DNA of 64,000 nt from Eikenella exigua (GTDB lineage Bacteria; Pseudomonadota; Gammaproteobacteria; Burkholderiales; Neisseriaceae): contig NZ_CP038018.1 in NCBI RefSeq assembly GCF_008805035.1, positions 186,001 to 250,000 of the forward strand, in the 5' to 3' direction. The translations under genes were made by a program, and so were the position numbers. Positions 25,530 to 34,863 of this stretch are shown piece after piece. The notes beneath the pieces were generated by a model, which worked only from the letters and a program-made list of their open reading frames with translations, did no database searches and was not told the origin of the DNA. The stretch's first letter is position 1, and every line of letters starts with the position of its first letter.

Positions 25530-27035
25530 TTATTTGCCGATGGCACGCCATAAAAAGCCCTGGAAATCATTGGCTGCCGCACCTTGAGCCCATGTGTTAA
25601 GCATGGCGCTAAAGCCGGTGGCCGTTATCTCTCCCGCGCCGATGGTTAAGTCCGTGCCCACCGAGCCCGACCGGCCGCTGCTTTTGGCAGTGATTTGCAC
25701 GTTGTAGCACGCATTCGGGAAGGCGATTGGGAACGTTACCTTAACCGGCCCCTCGCCTTGCCAGCTCATCAACACCTCGCCCCATTGGTCGATGAGGTCG
25801 TTGGGCAGTTTGGTGTAGCCGTTGGTGCTGGCTTGGTGCTGCATGGCAGCGGCCATCTGCTGCTTAACCGTTTCGTCCAAGTCGCTGATTTCGGCGGCGC
25901 GGTGGGTGTGCCCTTTATCGGATTTATTTTGCAACTGCGCGGCCAGCGTGGAAGCGTCCAGCGTGCCGGCATTGCTGACTGTGCCGTAGGCTTTGACCCA
26001 CATCACCACATCATCTAGGCTGTCTTTAGCCTTGATGCACAGCACCATGCCGATGTATTTCGGCGTGTTGTCCTGGTAATAGGGCTTGGGCGTGTATTGG
26101 TCGGTGTAGGCGTGGTCGTAAGTGATGGGGACAGCGTGTTTTTGGTGGTATTTGCCGCTGCCGGCCTGTACATGCTCCTGCCCAAACATATCCGTGCCGT
26201 TGTTTTTTCCCTCGCCGCCGCCCAGTTGTCCGTAGATGACAAACATCGGGTCGCCGGCTTTGATTTGGTTGGGGTAATACTTATCCACCGGCAGGCGTTT
26301 GAGCAGCAGGTCGTCGTTGCCGTAGGCCACAAGCCCCAAAACATGATGATGGTCGCCTACCGTCCACGGGTATTGCTGGCCGATTTGTCCACTGCTGCCC
26401 ACGTTGCGCACAAAGTAATCATCTACCGGCTTGACGTTGGCAATGCTGCCGTACTGTGCCACCAGCTTGCGGTAGAGTTCGGGATAGGCGGACTGGGTAA
26501 CCCTGGCGGCAATCTCGTCGTACTTAATCCAGCCGTCCGGGATGTCGCCAAACGGGAAATAGGCGGTCATGCCGATGTCGGAGCGCGTGAGGTTGGGCAG
26601 TTTGTTGCCACCCAATACACGGTGCAGGTCGGGATAGGTGGCCTGGGCAAAGGTGCTGCCGTCGGCTTTCAGGTAGCCCTCGGGGTTGGTAACGGCGCGC
26701 GGAAAGCCGATTACTGCGCCAATGGGCAGACCTTTGCCGGCGGACTCAACAGCCTTGTCATAAGCCGCCTTCACCGCCTTCGGCGTGGCCGCCTGCTCTT
26801 CGCTGTTGCTGTCAGTGGCAGACGAGAGCTGTACGATGCCGGCCTTAGTAGTGCTGGCCGCACCCGGTTTGTACTCTTCCTGCTTCTTCTTCAAATACTG
26901 CGTCCGCGCGGCCAGTTCCTTGGCCTGCCGGTTGGCAATGCCGTTCGGCCCGCCCAATACCGGGTCGGTGGTTTCCAGCTGGTAGATACCTTCCGTCCAT
27001 TGCGGGTTGTCCAGTTCTTCCGTGATATTCGCCAT
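25530..27035 (-). CDS. Tail fibre protein with collar-like domain
   Basis: 501 residues. The N-terminus MANITEELDNPQWTEGIYQL attaches to the baseplate in P2/Mu-like phages. A collar-type segment is LPIGAVIGFPRA and GYLKADGSTFAQATYPDLHRV. The distal part (TNGYTKLPNDLIDQWGEVL) looks like a receptor-binding tip. Determines host range. Follows gpI closely. Confidence 0.85.
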   Translation of the reverse strand: MANITEELDNPQWTEGIYQLETTDPVLGGPNGIANRQAKELAARTQYLKKKQEEYKPGAASTTKAGIVQLSSATDSNSEEQAATPKAVKAAYDKAVESAGKGLPIGAVIGFPRAVTNPEGYLKADGSTFAQATYPDLHRVLGGNKLPNLTRSDIGMTAYFPFGDIPDGWIKYDEIAARVTQSAYPELYRKLVAQYGSIANVKPVDDYFVRNVGSSGQIGQQYPWTVGDHHHVLGLVAYGNDDLLLKRLPVDKYYPNQIKAGDPMFVIYGQLGGGEGKNNGTDMFGQEHVQAGSGKYHQKHAVPITYDHAYTDQYTPKPYYQDNTPKYIGMVLCIKAKDSLDDVVMWVKAYGTVSNAGTLDASTLAAQLQNKSDKGHTHRAAEISDLDETVKQQMAAAMQHQASTNGYTKLPNDLIDQWGEVLMSWQGEGPVKVTFPIAFPNACYNVQITAKSSGRSGSVGTDLTIGAGEITATGFSAMLNTWAQGAAANDFQGFLWRAIGK

Positions 27036-27037
27036 TT

Positions 27038-27616
27038 TTAAGCTGCTCCAAAGTTAAAGTTGCCGTCGTAGGCCGCCCGCCCGTTGTAACGCAGGGGGAC
27101 GGCCTGATAATCCAAGGCTGCCAACAGGCAGCGTGCCGGTGCGAAGGCGGCCAGCGTTTTGCGCAACAGCGCGGCCTGGTCGTTGGTAATCACGCTGTTC
27201 ATGATGATGCGGTAGTGCGCCCAGTAGCTGCCGGCACCGTAAACATGGCTGCCGTTGTAGTTGATGCTGCCGTCGTAGGTTTGGCCAGTGAGCCCTTCAA
27301 TAATCCGCACCTCACCAAACCCGAGCCGCCGCACAATCTCGCGGATGGCCCACGGCGTGCCTTTGTAGCGGTGCAGCTCGTACGCACCTTTAATCAGCTT
27401 GCGCCGCGCATCGTCGGATTCGGCCAGCCAGTAGCCGTCGGCACCCAGGATGCTGCGGCTTTCAGCCAACAGCGGCAGGTGTTCGGGGGCGACCAAATCG
27501 ACTAGGCGCGGCATCAGCTGCGGCAGCTCGGCCAAATCCAAACGCAGTCCCAATTCGGCCAGGGCGCGGGCGCGTTGGTCGCGTTCGATGATGGCGGCGT
27601 AGGAAAGTTTGGCCAT
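27038..27616 (-). CDS. Baseplate/tail protein I (P2 gpI-like)
   Basis: 192 residues, RDQRARALAELGLRLDLAELPQ near the start, then RELIKGAYELHRYKGTPWAI, a hallmark of P2 gpI (HxxKGTPWAI). It connects the baseplate to the fibre. Order J-I-fibre is as in P2. Confidence 0.88.
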   Translation of the reverse strand: MAKLSYAAIIERDQRARALAELGLRLDLAELPQLMPRLVDLVAPEHLPLLAESRSILGADGYWLAESDDARRKLIKGAYELHRYKGTPWAIREIVRRLGFGEVRIIEGLTGQTYDGSINYNGSHVYGAGSYWAHYRIIMNSVITNDQAALLRKTLAAFAPARCLLAALDYQAVPLRYNGRAAYDGNFNFGAA

Positions 27617-27619
27617 CGT

Positions 27620-28762
27620 CTAGCCCTCCGCCGTTTGTGCGGCAATGCGGATGGTGGCACGGGTGCAGCGCGCCCACTGGTCGGGCTTGACCACGGTCAG
27701 CGGCAGGTTATGCAGCACCACGTTATAAACACCGGCCACTTTCAGCGCACTCATGATGTCCAGCGGCACGATGTCCAAGCCGAGCCGGCTGCGGCGGGCG
27801 GCTTCATACACTGCCCATGCCTGTTCGGCCGCCGCTTTGGCGGTGCGGGCATCGGTGCCGGTAAACAGGGTCAGCTCGGCGTCCAGCGTGTAATCGACGG
27901 CGGTCGGGGCTTTGACCACCACCGTATCGCACAGCGGGCGGCGTTTCTCGGCCGATAAGGCAGCCTGAATCTTGCCAATCAGCTCGGCATTTGGCAGGCC
28001 GTCTTTGGCCAGCACGGTTACCGCCACCCGCCCGCCTATAGGCTGGCCGCCGCCGTCGGTATCGTTGGCCACGTGCACGTCCACCACCGCCGGGCTGGCC
28101 TGCCGCGCCCAATATTGGTAGGCACCCACCGGCCCGGCTACGCTAAAGCTCTCCGGTGCCAGCAACACGCGCTCGCGGTAGGCTTCGTCGTCTTCAATTT
28201 CCACCCCGCCGGCAGAAACGGTGGTGTTGCTGACGGCCACATCAATCGTCGGATGCAGCCGCTCGGCCAGACTGTTGATTTGGCCGACCGACCAACCGTT
28301 GCCCACGCTGCCGCTTTCCGTACATTCCGCCGCCACTTCGGCACTGCTTTGGGCAGCAGTCAGCAGGGCGGCCTCGGTGGTAACAAAGCTGGTCTGCCCG
28401 GCATTAACCCGCGTGCCTTTGGGTACGGCGATTTGTTCCAAACCACTCAATACCGCAGTAAAGCGTAGGGTGGTCAGGGCGGGCTGCGCCTGCAGGCGCG
28501 GGGTAGACACGTCATCACCGCACAAGTCCAGCATCAGGCCGGTGGCAAAGCGCGGGTGCTGCTGGCGGTAGGCTTCGTTCACCTGCTGGCGCAGCAGGTG
28601 CTCGCGGTAGGCAAAGGTGTTGATCAGCAGCCTTTCGATATGGGCGGGCTGCAACACTTTGCCCGCCCGCTGCTCGTAGTCGGCGATGGTGGCGGCCAGG
28701 GTTTGTGCCAAGTCGTCATCGACAATCTTGACTTCTTCGCGTTTCAGTTTGCTCAAATCCAT
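27620..28762 (-). CDS. Baseplate J-like protein
   Basis: 380 residues. Baseplate_J pattern with GTRVNAGQTSFVTTEAA, DDEAYRERVLLAPESFSVAGPVGAYQYWA and PIGGRVAVTVLAKDG. Forms the wedge of the P2-like baseplate. It starts two bases after the gpW stop. Confidence 0.9.
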   Translation of the reverse strand: MDLSKLKREEVKIVDDDLAQTLAATIADYEQRAGKVLQPAHIERLLINTFAYREHLLRQQVNEAYRQQHPRFATGLMLDLCGDDVSTPRLQAQPALTTLRFTAVLSGLEQIAVPKGTRVNAGQTSFVTTEAALLTAAQSSAEVAAECTESGSVGNGWSVGQINSLAERLHPTIDVAVSNTTVSAGGVEIEDDEAYRERVLLAPESFSVAGPVGAYQYWARQASPAVVDVHVANDTDGGGQPIGGRVAVTVLAKDGLPNAELIGKIQAALSAEKRRPLCDTVVVKAPTAVDYTLDAELTLFTGTDARTAKAAAEQAWAVYEAARRSRLGLDIVPLDIMSALKVAGVYNVVLHNLPLTVVKPDQWARCTRATIRIAAQTAEG

Positions 28763-28764
28763 TT

Positions 28765-29142
28765 TCAGGTAGCCTCAAGCACAATGTCGGTGCGGTAGAT
28801 TTCGCCCGCCACTTCATCCGCCACGCGCCAATGTACGGTCATGGTGATATGCGGGGCGTGGCCGTCAAACGTGACCTGCTCGACCAGTGCCCGCTTTTCC
28901 CATGTTTGGATGGCGAGGATGACCTCGCGCACGGTGTTGGGGATAAATTCGTCTTCCGGGTAGTCGATGTAGTCGAACCAATTGCTGCCGAAATCCGGCC
29001 GCAGCACGTCGCTGCCCTTGCGGGTGGCGAGGATGTTTTCGATGCACTGGTTGATGTCGTCGAGGTCTTGCACGATGTCCTGCCCGCTCGCGAGAGGGGC
29101 GGGCTGCCAGTGGCGGCTGCGCGGGGTGGTCTGGGTAGTCAT
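28765..29142 (-). CDS. Baseplate wedge protein W (gp25-like)
   Basis: 125 residues, GPW/gp25 family: DINQCIENILATRKGSDVL and RPDFGSNWFDYID, then NTVREVILAIQTWEKR. First gene after the late-promoter dyad at 29176. Its last codons overlap a DUS (28764-28775). Confidence 0.9.
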   Translation of the reverse strand: MTTQTTPRSRHWQPAPLASGQDIVQDLDDINQCIENILATRKGSDVLRPDFGSNWFDYIDYPEDEFIPNTVREVILAIQTWEKRALVEQVTFDGHAPHITMTVHWRVADEVAGEIYRTDIVLEAT

Positions 29143-29175
29143 GGGCTTATTCTGCCTGCGCGGTGGCGGCGGGTC

Positions 29176-29193
29176 TTTTAAACGGGTTTAAAA
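29176..29193 (-). promoter_or_regulatory. Late-operon dyad D (upstream of gpW)
   Basis: 18-bp perfect dyad, read leftward TTTTAAACCCGTTTAAAA followed by GACC, 33 bases before the gpW ATG. One of four copies in the prophage. Confidence 0.65.
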
Positions 29194-29195
29194 AA

Positions 29196-29227
29196 CAATC
29201 CCCGTATCGGGCGGGATACGGGGATTG
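29196..29227 (-). terminator. Hairpin after gpV
   Basis: 13-bp stem CAATCCCCGTATC / GATACGGGGATTG with a 6-nt loop; leftward it is followed by a T run that is part of dyad D. Terminator of the gpV end of the operon. Confidence 0.8.
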
Positions 29228-29270
29228 TGCTGCGGGACTTGTCCGCAGTCTTGTAAAACGTTTTCAAAAA

Positions 29271-29882
29271 TCAGCCGGCCTGCATGCTGCCGGTGGTGCC
29301 GCCGGAGTCGCCGGGGTGGACGTGGCCGGAGAGTGGGATACCGTTGAGGATGATTTCGCCGTTGACGCGCACAGTGCCTTCGATGCTGGCGGTATCGCCC
29401 CCGCCGCCGTTGGAGGCGGTCAGGCCGGCGGTGTAGGTCAGCATGCCCTTGACTGTGGTGTTGCCGGTAATCTCGGTTTCCGGCGACTGGATTTCCACTT
29501 TCGAAGCGGCCTTAACCACCACCTTGCCCGGGGTGTCGACGGTTACCTGTCCGTCGGCTCTGTTGTGGCTGATGACGGTGCCGTTGGCAAATTTCTTCAG
29601 CCACATATTGGCATCGGCGGCGGGTGTGCCGTCCTGCTCGTTATAAATCACACCGAGGCATACGCCGCCTTCGCCGCGCGCGTCCAGCAGGCAGACAGCC
29701 AAGGCACCGGGGTCGGGTAAGGCGTAGAACTGGTTACCGCCCGCGCCCAGGCTGACCACCGGCAGCCAGTCGGTTTGGATATCGTCCAAGGTCGGCACGG
29801 TTACGCGCACCGCGTGTTTGGCCGCGTCCACCGCCGCTACGGTGCCGAACTGCAGGGTGGCGGTAAAGTCATGGGTTCGCAT
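29271..29882 (-). CDS. Baseplate assembly/spike protein V
   Basis: 203 residues from the ATG at 29882. OB-fold-like N-terminus (FGTVAAVDAAKHAVRVTVPT), then a repeating beta-helix-like section (KVVVKAASKVEIQSPETEIT) and a tip with GHVHPGDSGG (metal-binding HxH-like motif). This is the membrane-piercing spike of the contractile tail. Overlaps the end of gpD by 14 bases. Confidence 0.87.
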   Translation of the reverse strand: MRTHDFTATLQFGTVAAVDAAKHAVRVTVPTLDDIQTDWLPVVSLGAGGNQFYALPDPGALAVCLLDARGEGGVCLGVIYNEQDGTPAADANMWLKKFANGTVISHNRADGQVTVDTPGKVVVKAASKVEIQSPETEITGNTTVKGMLTYTAGLTASNGGGGDTASIEGTVRVNGEIILNGIPLSGHVHPGDSGGTTGSMQAG

Positions 29883-31011
29883 TTTTGGCTGCCTGTTTTT
29901 TGGGTTGGGTTGCGGCGGTTGCCTGTGGTGGCTCATCCGGCACGTATTCGACCATTTTTACCTCCAAATCGCTGGTAAAGCCGCCGCCACGGCGGATTTC
30001 GTGCCGCGCCTGTTTCACAAGATACTTGCCCGAAAACTTCCCAAACCCCTTGAGCTGTACTACCTGCCCGGCCACCAGCTTGGCGTTGCCCACCATAGAA
30101 AAATTGCCGGCCACTTGGCTTTGCTGCGCATTGGCCAGCGCGGCATCGGCACGGGCATTGACCTGCGCCTGGCTCTCGCCGCGATTGGCCACGATTTTGA
30201 GCGTGTCACCGCTGCTGGCGCGCTTGCCGCCCGGGCGCAGCGCCTTGCTGCGGCGGCGGGTGCGGCGCGTGGTCTTGCGTTTGGCATCGTAGCCGCTCAC
30301 CACCGCTTCCTGCGGTACGCCCTTAATCAGGTCGCGCAGCCTGAAGTTTTTGATGTCCTCCGGCAGCAACACCGCCACCGGCTTTTGTTCCGCCAGCGCG
30401 TCGTTGGCCTGAAAAACCAACTGCCTGCCGACAATCTTGAAAGTATGGCCGTACTCTTTGGCCAAACGGGTCAGAAATTCCACGTCGCGCTCCTGATACT
30501 GGGTCACGCGCTCGATCGGGATGTGCCGGATGGTGCCGGTTACCTTCAACCGCAACCGCCGGGCAATGCGGCGCACGATGTCGGCCAGCGTGGTGTGCTC
30601 GTAGGCACGGCCGCGCTGGGTGCGGTTGGATTTGGTGATGCCGGTGGACAGCGCTTTCAGGGTAATCACGGACGGCGGGTGCTGGTACTCAATCTCGGCC
30701 AGCTCCATGCTGCCCAGCTTGAGCATGCCGTTAATCTGGTCGCCGATTTCCAGGCTGATTTTGTCGCCCTGCTCGGGATACCACTTTTGCCGCCAGCGGC
30801 CGTCCACGTCTTCCAGCTCCACCTGTACTTCGTCCGATTGTCCTTCCAAGTAATCGGTGTAGCTCACCGATAACAAATAGGGCTGGATATCGCTGGTAAT
30901 GTCCTTCTGCTCGTATTTGATGATGACCTTGGGCAGGGTCACCGGATGGCTGGCCGTGCTGTTCAGGCTACCTGAAAGCAAGGCACCCAGATGGAGGTTA
31001 GGCATCTGCAT
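29869..31011 (-). CDS. Tail protein D (late control protein D family)
   Basis: 380 residues, starting MQMPNLHLGALLSG with GGAGA upstream. Phage_GPD features: YEQKDITSDIQPYLLSVSYT, QYQERDVEFLTRLAKEYGHTF and GKYLVKQARHEI. Forms the hub between tube and spike. A basic stretch (KRKTTRRTRRRSKALRPGG) interrupts the middle. A DUS falls in the N-terminal coding part (30965-30976). Confidence 0.88.
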   Translation of the reverse strand: MQMPNLHLGALLSGSLNSTASHPVTLPKVIIKYEQKDITSDIQPYLLSVSYTDYLEGQSDEVQVELEDVDGRWRQKWYPEQGDKISLEIGDQINGMLKLGSMELAEIEYQHPPSVITLKALSTGITKSNRTQRGRAYEHTTLADIVRRIARRLRLKVTGTIRHIPIERVTQYQERDVEFLTRLAKEYGHTFKIVGRQLVFQANDALAEQKPVAVLLPEDIKNFRLRDLIKGVPQEAVVSGYDAKRKTTRRTRRRSKALRPGGKRASSGDTLKIVANRGESQAQVNARADAALANAQQSQVAGNFSMVGNAKLVAGQVVQLKGFGKFSGKYLVKQARHEIRRGGGFTSDLEVKMVEYVPDEPPQATAATQPKKQAAKNANP

Positions 31012-31246
31012 CGTCGTCTCCGTTATTGCCGCGCAACCACGGCGGCATGTCGGCTTGGGTTTGGGGTTTGGCCGGGATAACCGGTACAAACACGGTCAGG
31101 TTGGCCGTAAACTGCTCGGCGGCCGGCAGGTGCGGATTGGCGGCAATCAGGCGGGCGATTTCCAAGGGGTTGCCGTAATAGCGCCAGGCAATCAAATCCC
31201 AGCGGTCGCCATCGCGCGTCAGATGTCTTAATACCGATTCGCTCAT
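30998..31246 (-). CDS. Tail protein X (LysM-like, P2 gpX)
   Basis: 82 residues, MSESVLRHLTRDGDRWDLIA then WRYYGNPLEIARLIAANPHL, the short LysM-like tail protein X. Its ATG overlaps the gpU stop (ATGA) and its 3' end overlaps gpD. Confidence 0.88.
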   Translation of the reverse strand: MSESVLRHLTRDGDRWDLIAWRYYGNPLEIARLIAANPHLPAAEQFTANLTVFVPVIPAKPQTQADMPPWLRGNNGDDDADA

Positions 31247-32142
31247 TTCGTCCCGTCCTTTCTGCCGGCCAGCCACGCGGTCAGGCTTTGCGCCCCGCGT
31301 GCGCCGTTGTTCAGGCTGTCGGCGGCCGAGGCGATGGCGGCCGCACCGCCTTCCAGCCAGCCGCCCACCGTGCCGCTTTGCGCACCGTTGCGCAGCGCGG
31401 CCAAGCCGCCGGAGAGTTCGCGCGCCGCCTGACCGCCGTAGGCCAACATTTCGGCCGCACCGGACAGGTTGCCGATGTATTTGCCGACTTCAGGCAGCTT
31501 GTTCAATTTACCCAGCGCCGTGCCGCCGAGATTGACCGCATCGCCCACCACGCCGAGCAAAGCGAGCGGGTCGTGTTTCAGCTCGCGGGCATGGGCAATC
31601 AGGGTTTGCAGCTGGCCGACTTCCTGCTCGACACTGCGGTAAATCCGCACGCCGGTCTGCACCGCATCGGCCACTTTGGACAAAGGGGCACGCACCGACT
31701 CGGGCAACATGGCAAGCAGCGGGTTTTGGCCGTTGGCCACGCCCGGGGTCGGCAGCGGGTTGTTCGGGTCGCCGACAAACTGGGTCAGGCTCACATCCAG
31801 CTCGCGCGCGGCGGTGCGCCCCCGGCCGTCCTGCAGCAGGGTGCGGGCGGTCAGTGATTCAATCACAAACCAGCCGACAAATCTGCCGCTCCCGAAAACC
31901 AGCGACACCGCCTGCTGTGCCTCCTTGGCCGCAATCAAGCCCTTGTAGGCCGCGTCCACATCGCCCAGCTTCCAATGCAGCTTGATGCCGAACCGTATCT
32001 GCGTCAGCTCGTTGCCCATCGCCTGCAGGCGCGGCCGCCCGGCCAACACCTCGTGCTTGGCGTAGCTGGCGCCGTGGGTCTCTTCAAGGTCGGTAAAGCT
32101 GCCCAATAATTCAAAGCGCACGTCACCCAGCATTGCGTACAT
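31243..32142 (-). CDS. Tail protein U with C-terminal extension
   Basis: 299 residues, about twice the length of P2 gpU. Residues 1-130 are gpU-like (MLGDVRFELLGSFTDLEETH, WKLGDVDAAYKGLIAAKEAQ, FVIESLTART). The rest is a hydrophobic Ala/Gly/Leu-rich helical extension (LGGTALGKLNKLPEVGKYIG). Tail terminator or completion role. Overlaps the tape-measure end by 20 bases. Confidence 0.82.
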   Translation of the reverse strand: MYAMLGDVRFELLGSFTDLEETHGASYAKHEVLAGRPRLQAMGNELTQIRFGIKLHWKLGDVDAAYKGLIAAKEAQQAVSLVFGSGRFVGWFVIESLTARTLLQDGRGRTAARELDVSLTQFVGDPNNPLPTPGVANGQNPLLAMLPESVRAPLSKVADAVQTGVRIYRSVEQEVGQLQTLIAHARELKHDPLALLGVVGDAVNLGGTALGKLNKLPEVGKYIGNLSGAAEMLAYGGQAARELSGGLAALRNGAQSGTVGGWLEGGAAAIASAADSLNNGARGAQSLTAWLAGRKDGTK

Positions 32143-34666
32143 AAGACCTCCTGTCCCAATCTTCCATCATGCGCCTAAACGTCTGCTCGAACTCGCGATA
32201 ACCCATCTGCATGGCCGCCTGAATCTGCCCCGCATCGCCGCCGGGTGCATTGATGGTCGGGCTGAAATGTACCGTGATGCCGCCTGCCGCAGCCGTGCCC
32301 TGCCGTGCGGCAGAGAGTTCGGCGCTGTTGGCGGCCATTGAGGCAGCCAAGGATGAGGTGTTGTCGCTGAAACGCTGTTGCAAACCGCGCGAAACCGAGC
32401 CGATAGCGGCCAACGGGCGCGGGGCGGCTTGGTTGATACCGATTTGCAGGCCTTCCATCATCCAGCCGCCAAAACGGCGGAACACGCGGCTTGGCGATCT
32501 GATCTGGTTACTTTGGGCAAAGGCATTTTTAAACCACGCCGCCTTCTCGGCAAACCATGCCTTAACCGCTTCGAATTTGGCGATTAACCCATTCCATAAC
32601 CCTTGAATGATGTTGCTGCCGAACTCGGTAAACTTAGCCGGCAGTTCGATACCGAACCAGCTCATGACCGCCGAAAAAGCCTGATAGAAAAGCCCAAGTG
32701 GAGACCAATTGATGATGGTGGCGGAAATATTGCCGATACCACTGTTGAAAAAGCCGACGATTTGCTGCCACAGGCTGCTAAAGAAATTGGACAAATCCGT
32801 CCACAGTAGCTTCGCTCCTCCAACAATATCGTTCCAGCGGGTGTACAACATATAAGCAGCTACCGCCATCAAACCCAACGCGATACCAATAGGGGTAGTC
32901 AGTAGGAATCGACCTAGTGCCATAAATGCCTGGCCAACCATCGGCAGGAAGCGGATTAAGCCCGTACCTAGATTGATAATGAGGCGAAAAGCCGCCGAAC
33001 CGATACTACCCAGCAGCCTGAACGCAGTCCCACCCACGGCACGCACCAAGCGGAACGAACCACCAAGCAGGCGCATGGTTGCGCGTGCCTGCCGGGCAGA
33101 GAACCCCAGCGTGCGCAAGGCCATTACCCCGCGTCCCATGCGGAACAACATCATTGCACTCTTTAAGCGCATCAAGCCGCCGATAAAGCTAAACAAATGA
33201 CCGGCGGTTCCCCAAAATGCCGTTCCCAGCAGATTCAGACCAAAGCGTGCTAATAGTGAGCCTGCTTTAAATCCAACCAGCAGCGCAACTACTTTGTAGA
33301 TGTTTTGGATTAGCTCGGGATGTGCTTGTGAATAGCGGATCAGGTTATCGATAAGAGGCTTTACTTCGGCCAGCAATTCGTTAATCTTGGGCAGCACCAC
33401 AGAGCCAATCGTGATACCCAAATGCATCAGCTGGTTCTTGAAGGTCTGCCATTGCGCGGCCGTAGTCGACATGCGGCTCTGGAACTCTTTATCCATGCTG
33501 CCGAGGTAATTGGCTTGGCCATTTTTCCCCGTTTCCTGCAGCTGGCGGATGGAGCGCTCATAGGTGTCGACACTACCGGCCAGCACAGCGATATCGTCGG
33601 CGTATTCGCGGCCGAATAAGTCCACCAAGGCGCTCATCTGCTGCTCTTTCGGCAGGGCATTAATACGTTTGATGAAATTAACCAGCGCCTGTTCACCGTT
33701 TTCAGCGATTTCGCGTTTCAATTGCGCCGCCGACATCCCCATCGACTTCAGGGTATTTTGGAAGCGGCTGCCCTGTTTGTCGGCCGTCATCAACCTAACC
33801 AGCATGCCGTTGATGGCGGTACCCGCCACTTCAGGGCGTTTGCCCAGGCTGATAAAGGCATTAGACAGTGAGGCAGCCTGCTGCTCGGTCAGGCCGAATT
33901 GTTTGGCCACCCCGCCGATACGCCCCAAAGTGTTGACGATATCCGAGGCTTTGGCCGGGCTGGAGTTGGAAAGATGGTTAATGGCATCACCCAGCCGGTC
34001 GATTTGGGCAATCGGGATTTGATACACGTTGGCCAGCTTGGCCATGCTGTCGCCCGCCTCGTCAGCCGACATATCGAAGGCCACGCTCATTTTGGCCACG
34101 GTCTCGGTAAACGCAGCAAGGTCTTGACGGGCAACCCCCAACTGGCCGCCTGAAGCGGCAATTGCTGCCAGCTCTTTACCAGCCATTGGGATACGGTGGG
34201 TCAGCTGCAGAATATCCTGCTGCATTTCCTTGAATTGTTGTGGGGTGTCGAAATCCACCACTTTGCGGACATCGGCCATCGACGATTCAAAATCCATCGC
34301 CATCTTAATCGGAACCAAGGGGATACCGGCAGCAGCCACCGCACCCATAACCTCCGTTTTCATTTGCTCCCTGCTGTTTCGGAGGTTCGTCAATTGCGCT
34401 TCAATCGCATTTTGGCGCAAACGGTTACGATTGAGCCGGGTAATACTTCTCCCCAAACCATCATACTGCCGTTGTAACCGTGCCAGCTCCGTACGACCAA
34501 CCCCAGTAGACTGACGAATGGAGTCACCAAGTCGAAGCTGTTCATTGCGTAGAATTTGTACGCTGTGCCGTACCCCATTCACCCCGCCAACTAAAGAACG
34601 CAAAGCAGAAACAGTACCCCCGATTGAGGCACCTACCTTGACCAGTATTGATAATTCTGCTGCCAT
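32123..34666 (-). CDS. Tail tape-measure protein
   Basis: 847 residues. Sets tail length and exits into the host envelope. Early coiled coil (LQRQYDGLGRSITRLNRNRL), then the TP901-type core domain (VVDFDTPQQFKEMQQDILQL, GKELAAIAASGGQLGV), then several hydrophobic segments around residues 470-620 (IGIALGLMAVAAYMLY). Follows a 195-bp gap holding an opposite-strand ORF. Confidence 0.92.
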   Translation of the reverse strand: MAAELSILVKVGASIGGTVSALRSLVGGVNGVRHSVQILRNEQLRLGDSIRQSTGVGRTELARLQRQYDGLGRSITRLNRNRLRQNAIEAQLTNLRNSREQMKTEVMGAVAAAGIPLVPIKMAMDFESSMADVRKVVDFDTPQQFKEMQQDILQLTHRIPMAGKELAAIAASGGQLGVARQDLAAFTETVAKMSVAFDMSADEAGDSMAKLANVYQIPIAQIDRLGDAINHLSNSSPAKASDIVNTLGRIGGVAKQFGLTEQQAASLSNAFISLGKRPEVAGTAINGMLVRLMTADKQGSRFQNTLKSMGMSAAQLKREIAENGEQALVNFIKRINALPKEQQMSALVDLFGREYADDIAVLAGSVDTYERSIRQLQETGKNGQANYLGSMDKEFQSRMSTTAAQWQTFKNQLMHLGITIGSVVLPKINELLAEVKPLIDNLIRYSQAHPELIQNIYKVVALLVGFKAGSLLARFGLNLLGTAFWGTAGHLFSFIGGLMRLKSAMMLFRMGRGVMALRTLGFSARQARATMRLLGGSFRLVRAVGGTAFRLLGSIGSAAFRLIINLGTGLIRFLPMVGQAFMALGRFLLTTPIGIALGLMAVAAYMLYTRWNDIVGGAKLLWTDLSNFFSSLWQQIVGFFNSGIGNISATIINWSPLGLFYQAFSAVMSWFGIELPAKFTEFGSNIIQGLWNGLIAKFEAVKAWFAEKAAWFKNAFAQSNQIRSPSRVFRRFGGWMMEGLQIGINQAAPRPLAAIGSVSRGLQQRFSDNTSSLAASMAANSAELSAARQGTAAAGGITVHFSPTINAPGGDAGQIQAAMQMGYREFEQTFRRMMEDWDRRSYVRNAG

Positions 34667-34676
34667 GATTTACTAT
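34648..34676 (+). promoter_or_regulatory. Promoter of the antisense moron-like gene
   Basis: TTGATA at 34648-34653, 17-bp spacer, TACTAT at 34671-34676, about 28 bases before the ATG at 34705. It faces rightward against the tail operon and overlaps the tape-measure start. Confidence 0.55.
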
Positions 34677-34704
34677 CCGAAGTATATTGAAGTGAAAGGG
34701 GAAG

Positions 34705-34863
34705 ATGATGTTGATGATTGCTGTGTTGCTAGGCTGGCTATGTTTAGCCTGCATTACGATTGGCATCGTATTCGGCTGCCTGTACGGCATAGTTGAAACT
34801 TTATGGATGGTAGGTTGGCTGCCGCGTAGTTGGTGGCATACCAAACGCAGCAACCTCTCTTAA
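34705..34863 (+). CDS. Small membrane protein, moron-like, inside the tail operon
   Basis: 52 residues, starting MMLMIAVLLGWLCLACITIG and continuing IVFGCLYGIVETLWMVGWLP, so one long or two short membrane helices, with a basic tail (WWHTKRSNLS). AAAGGGGAAG gives a good ribosome-binding site. It is transcribed opposite to all tail genes, fills the only gap between gpE' and the tape measure, and has a promoter before and a terminator after it. No family recognised. It could act in the lysogen, for example in superinfection exclusion; that is inference. Confidence 0.6.
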   Translation: MMLMIAVLLGWLCLACITIGIVFGCLYGIVETLWMVGWLPRSWWHTKRSNLS

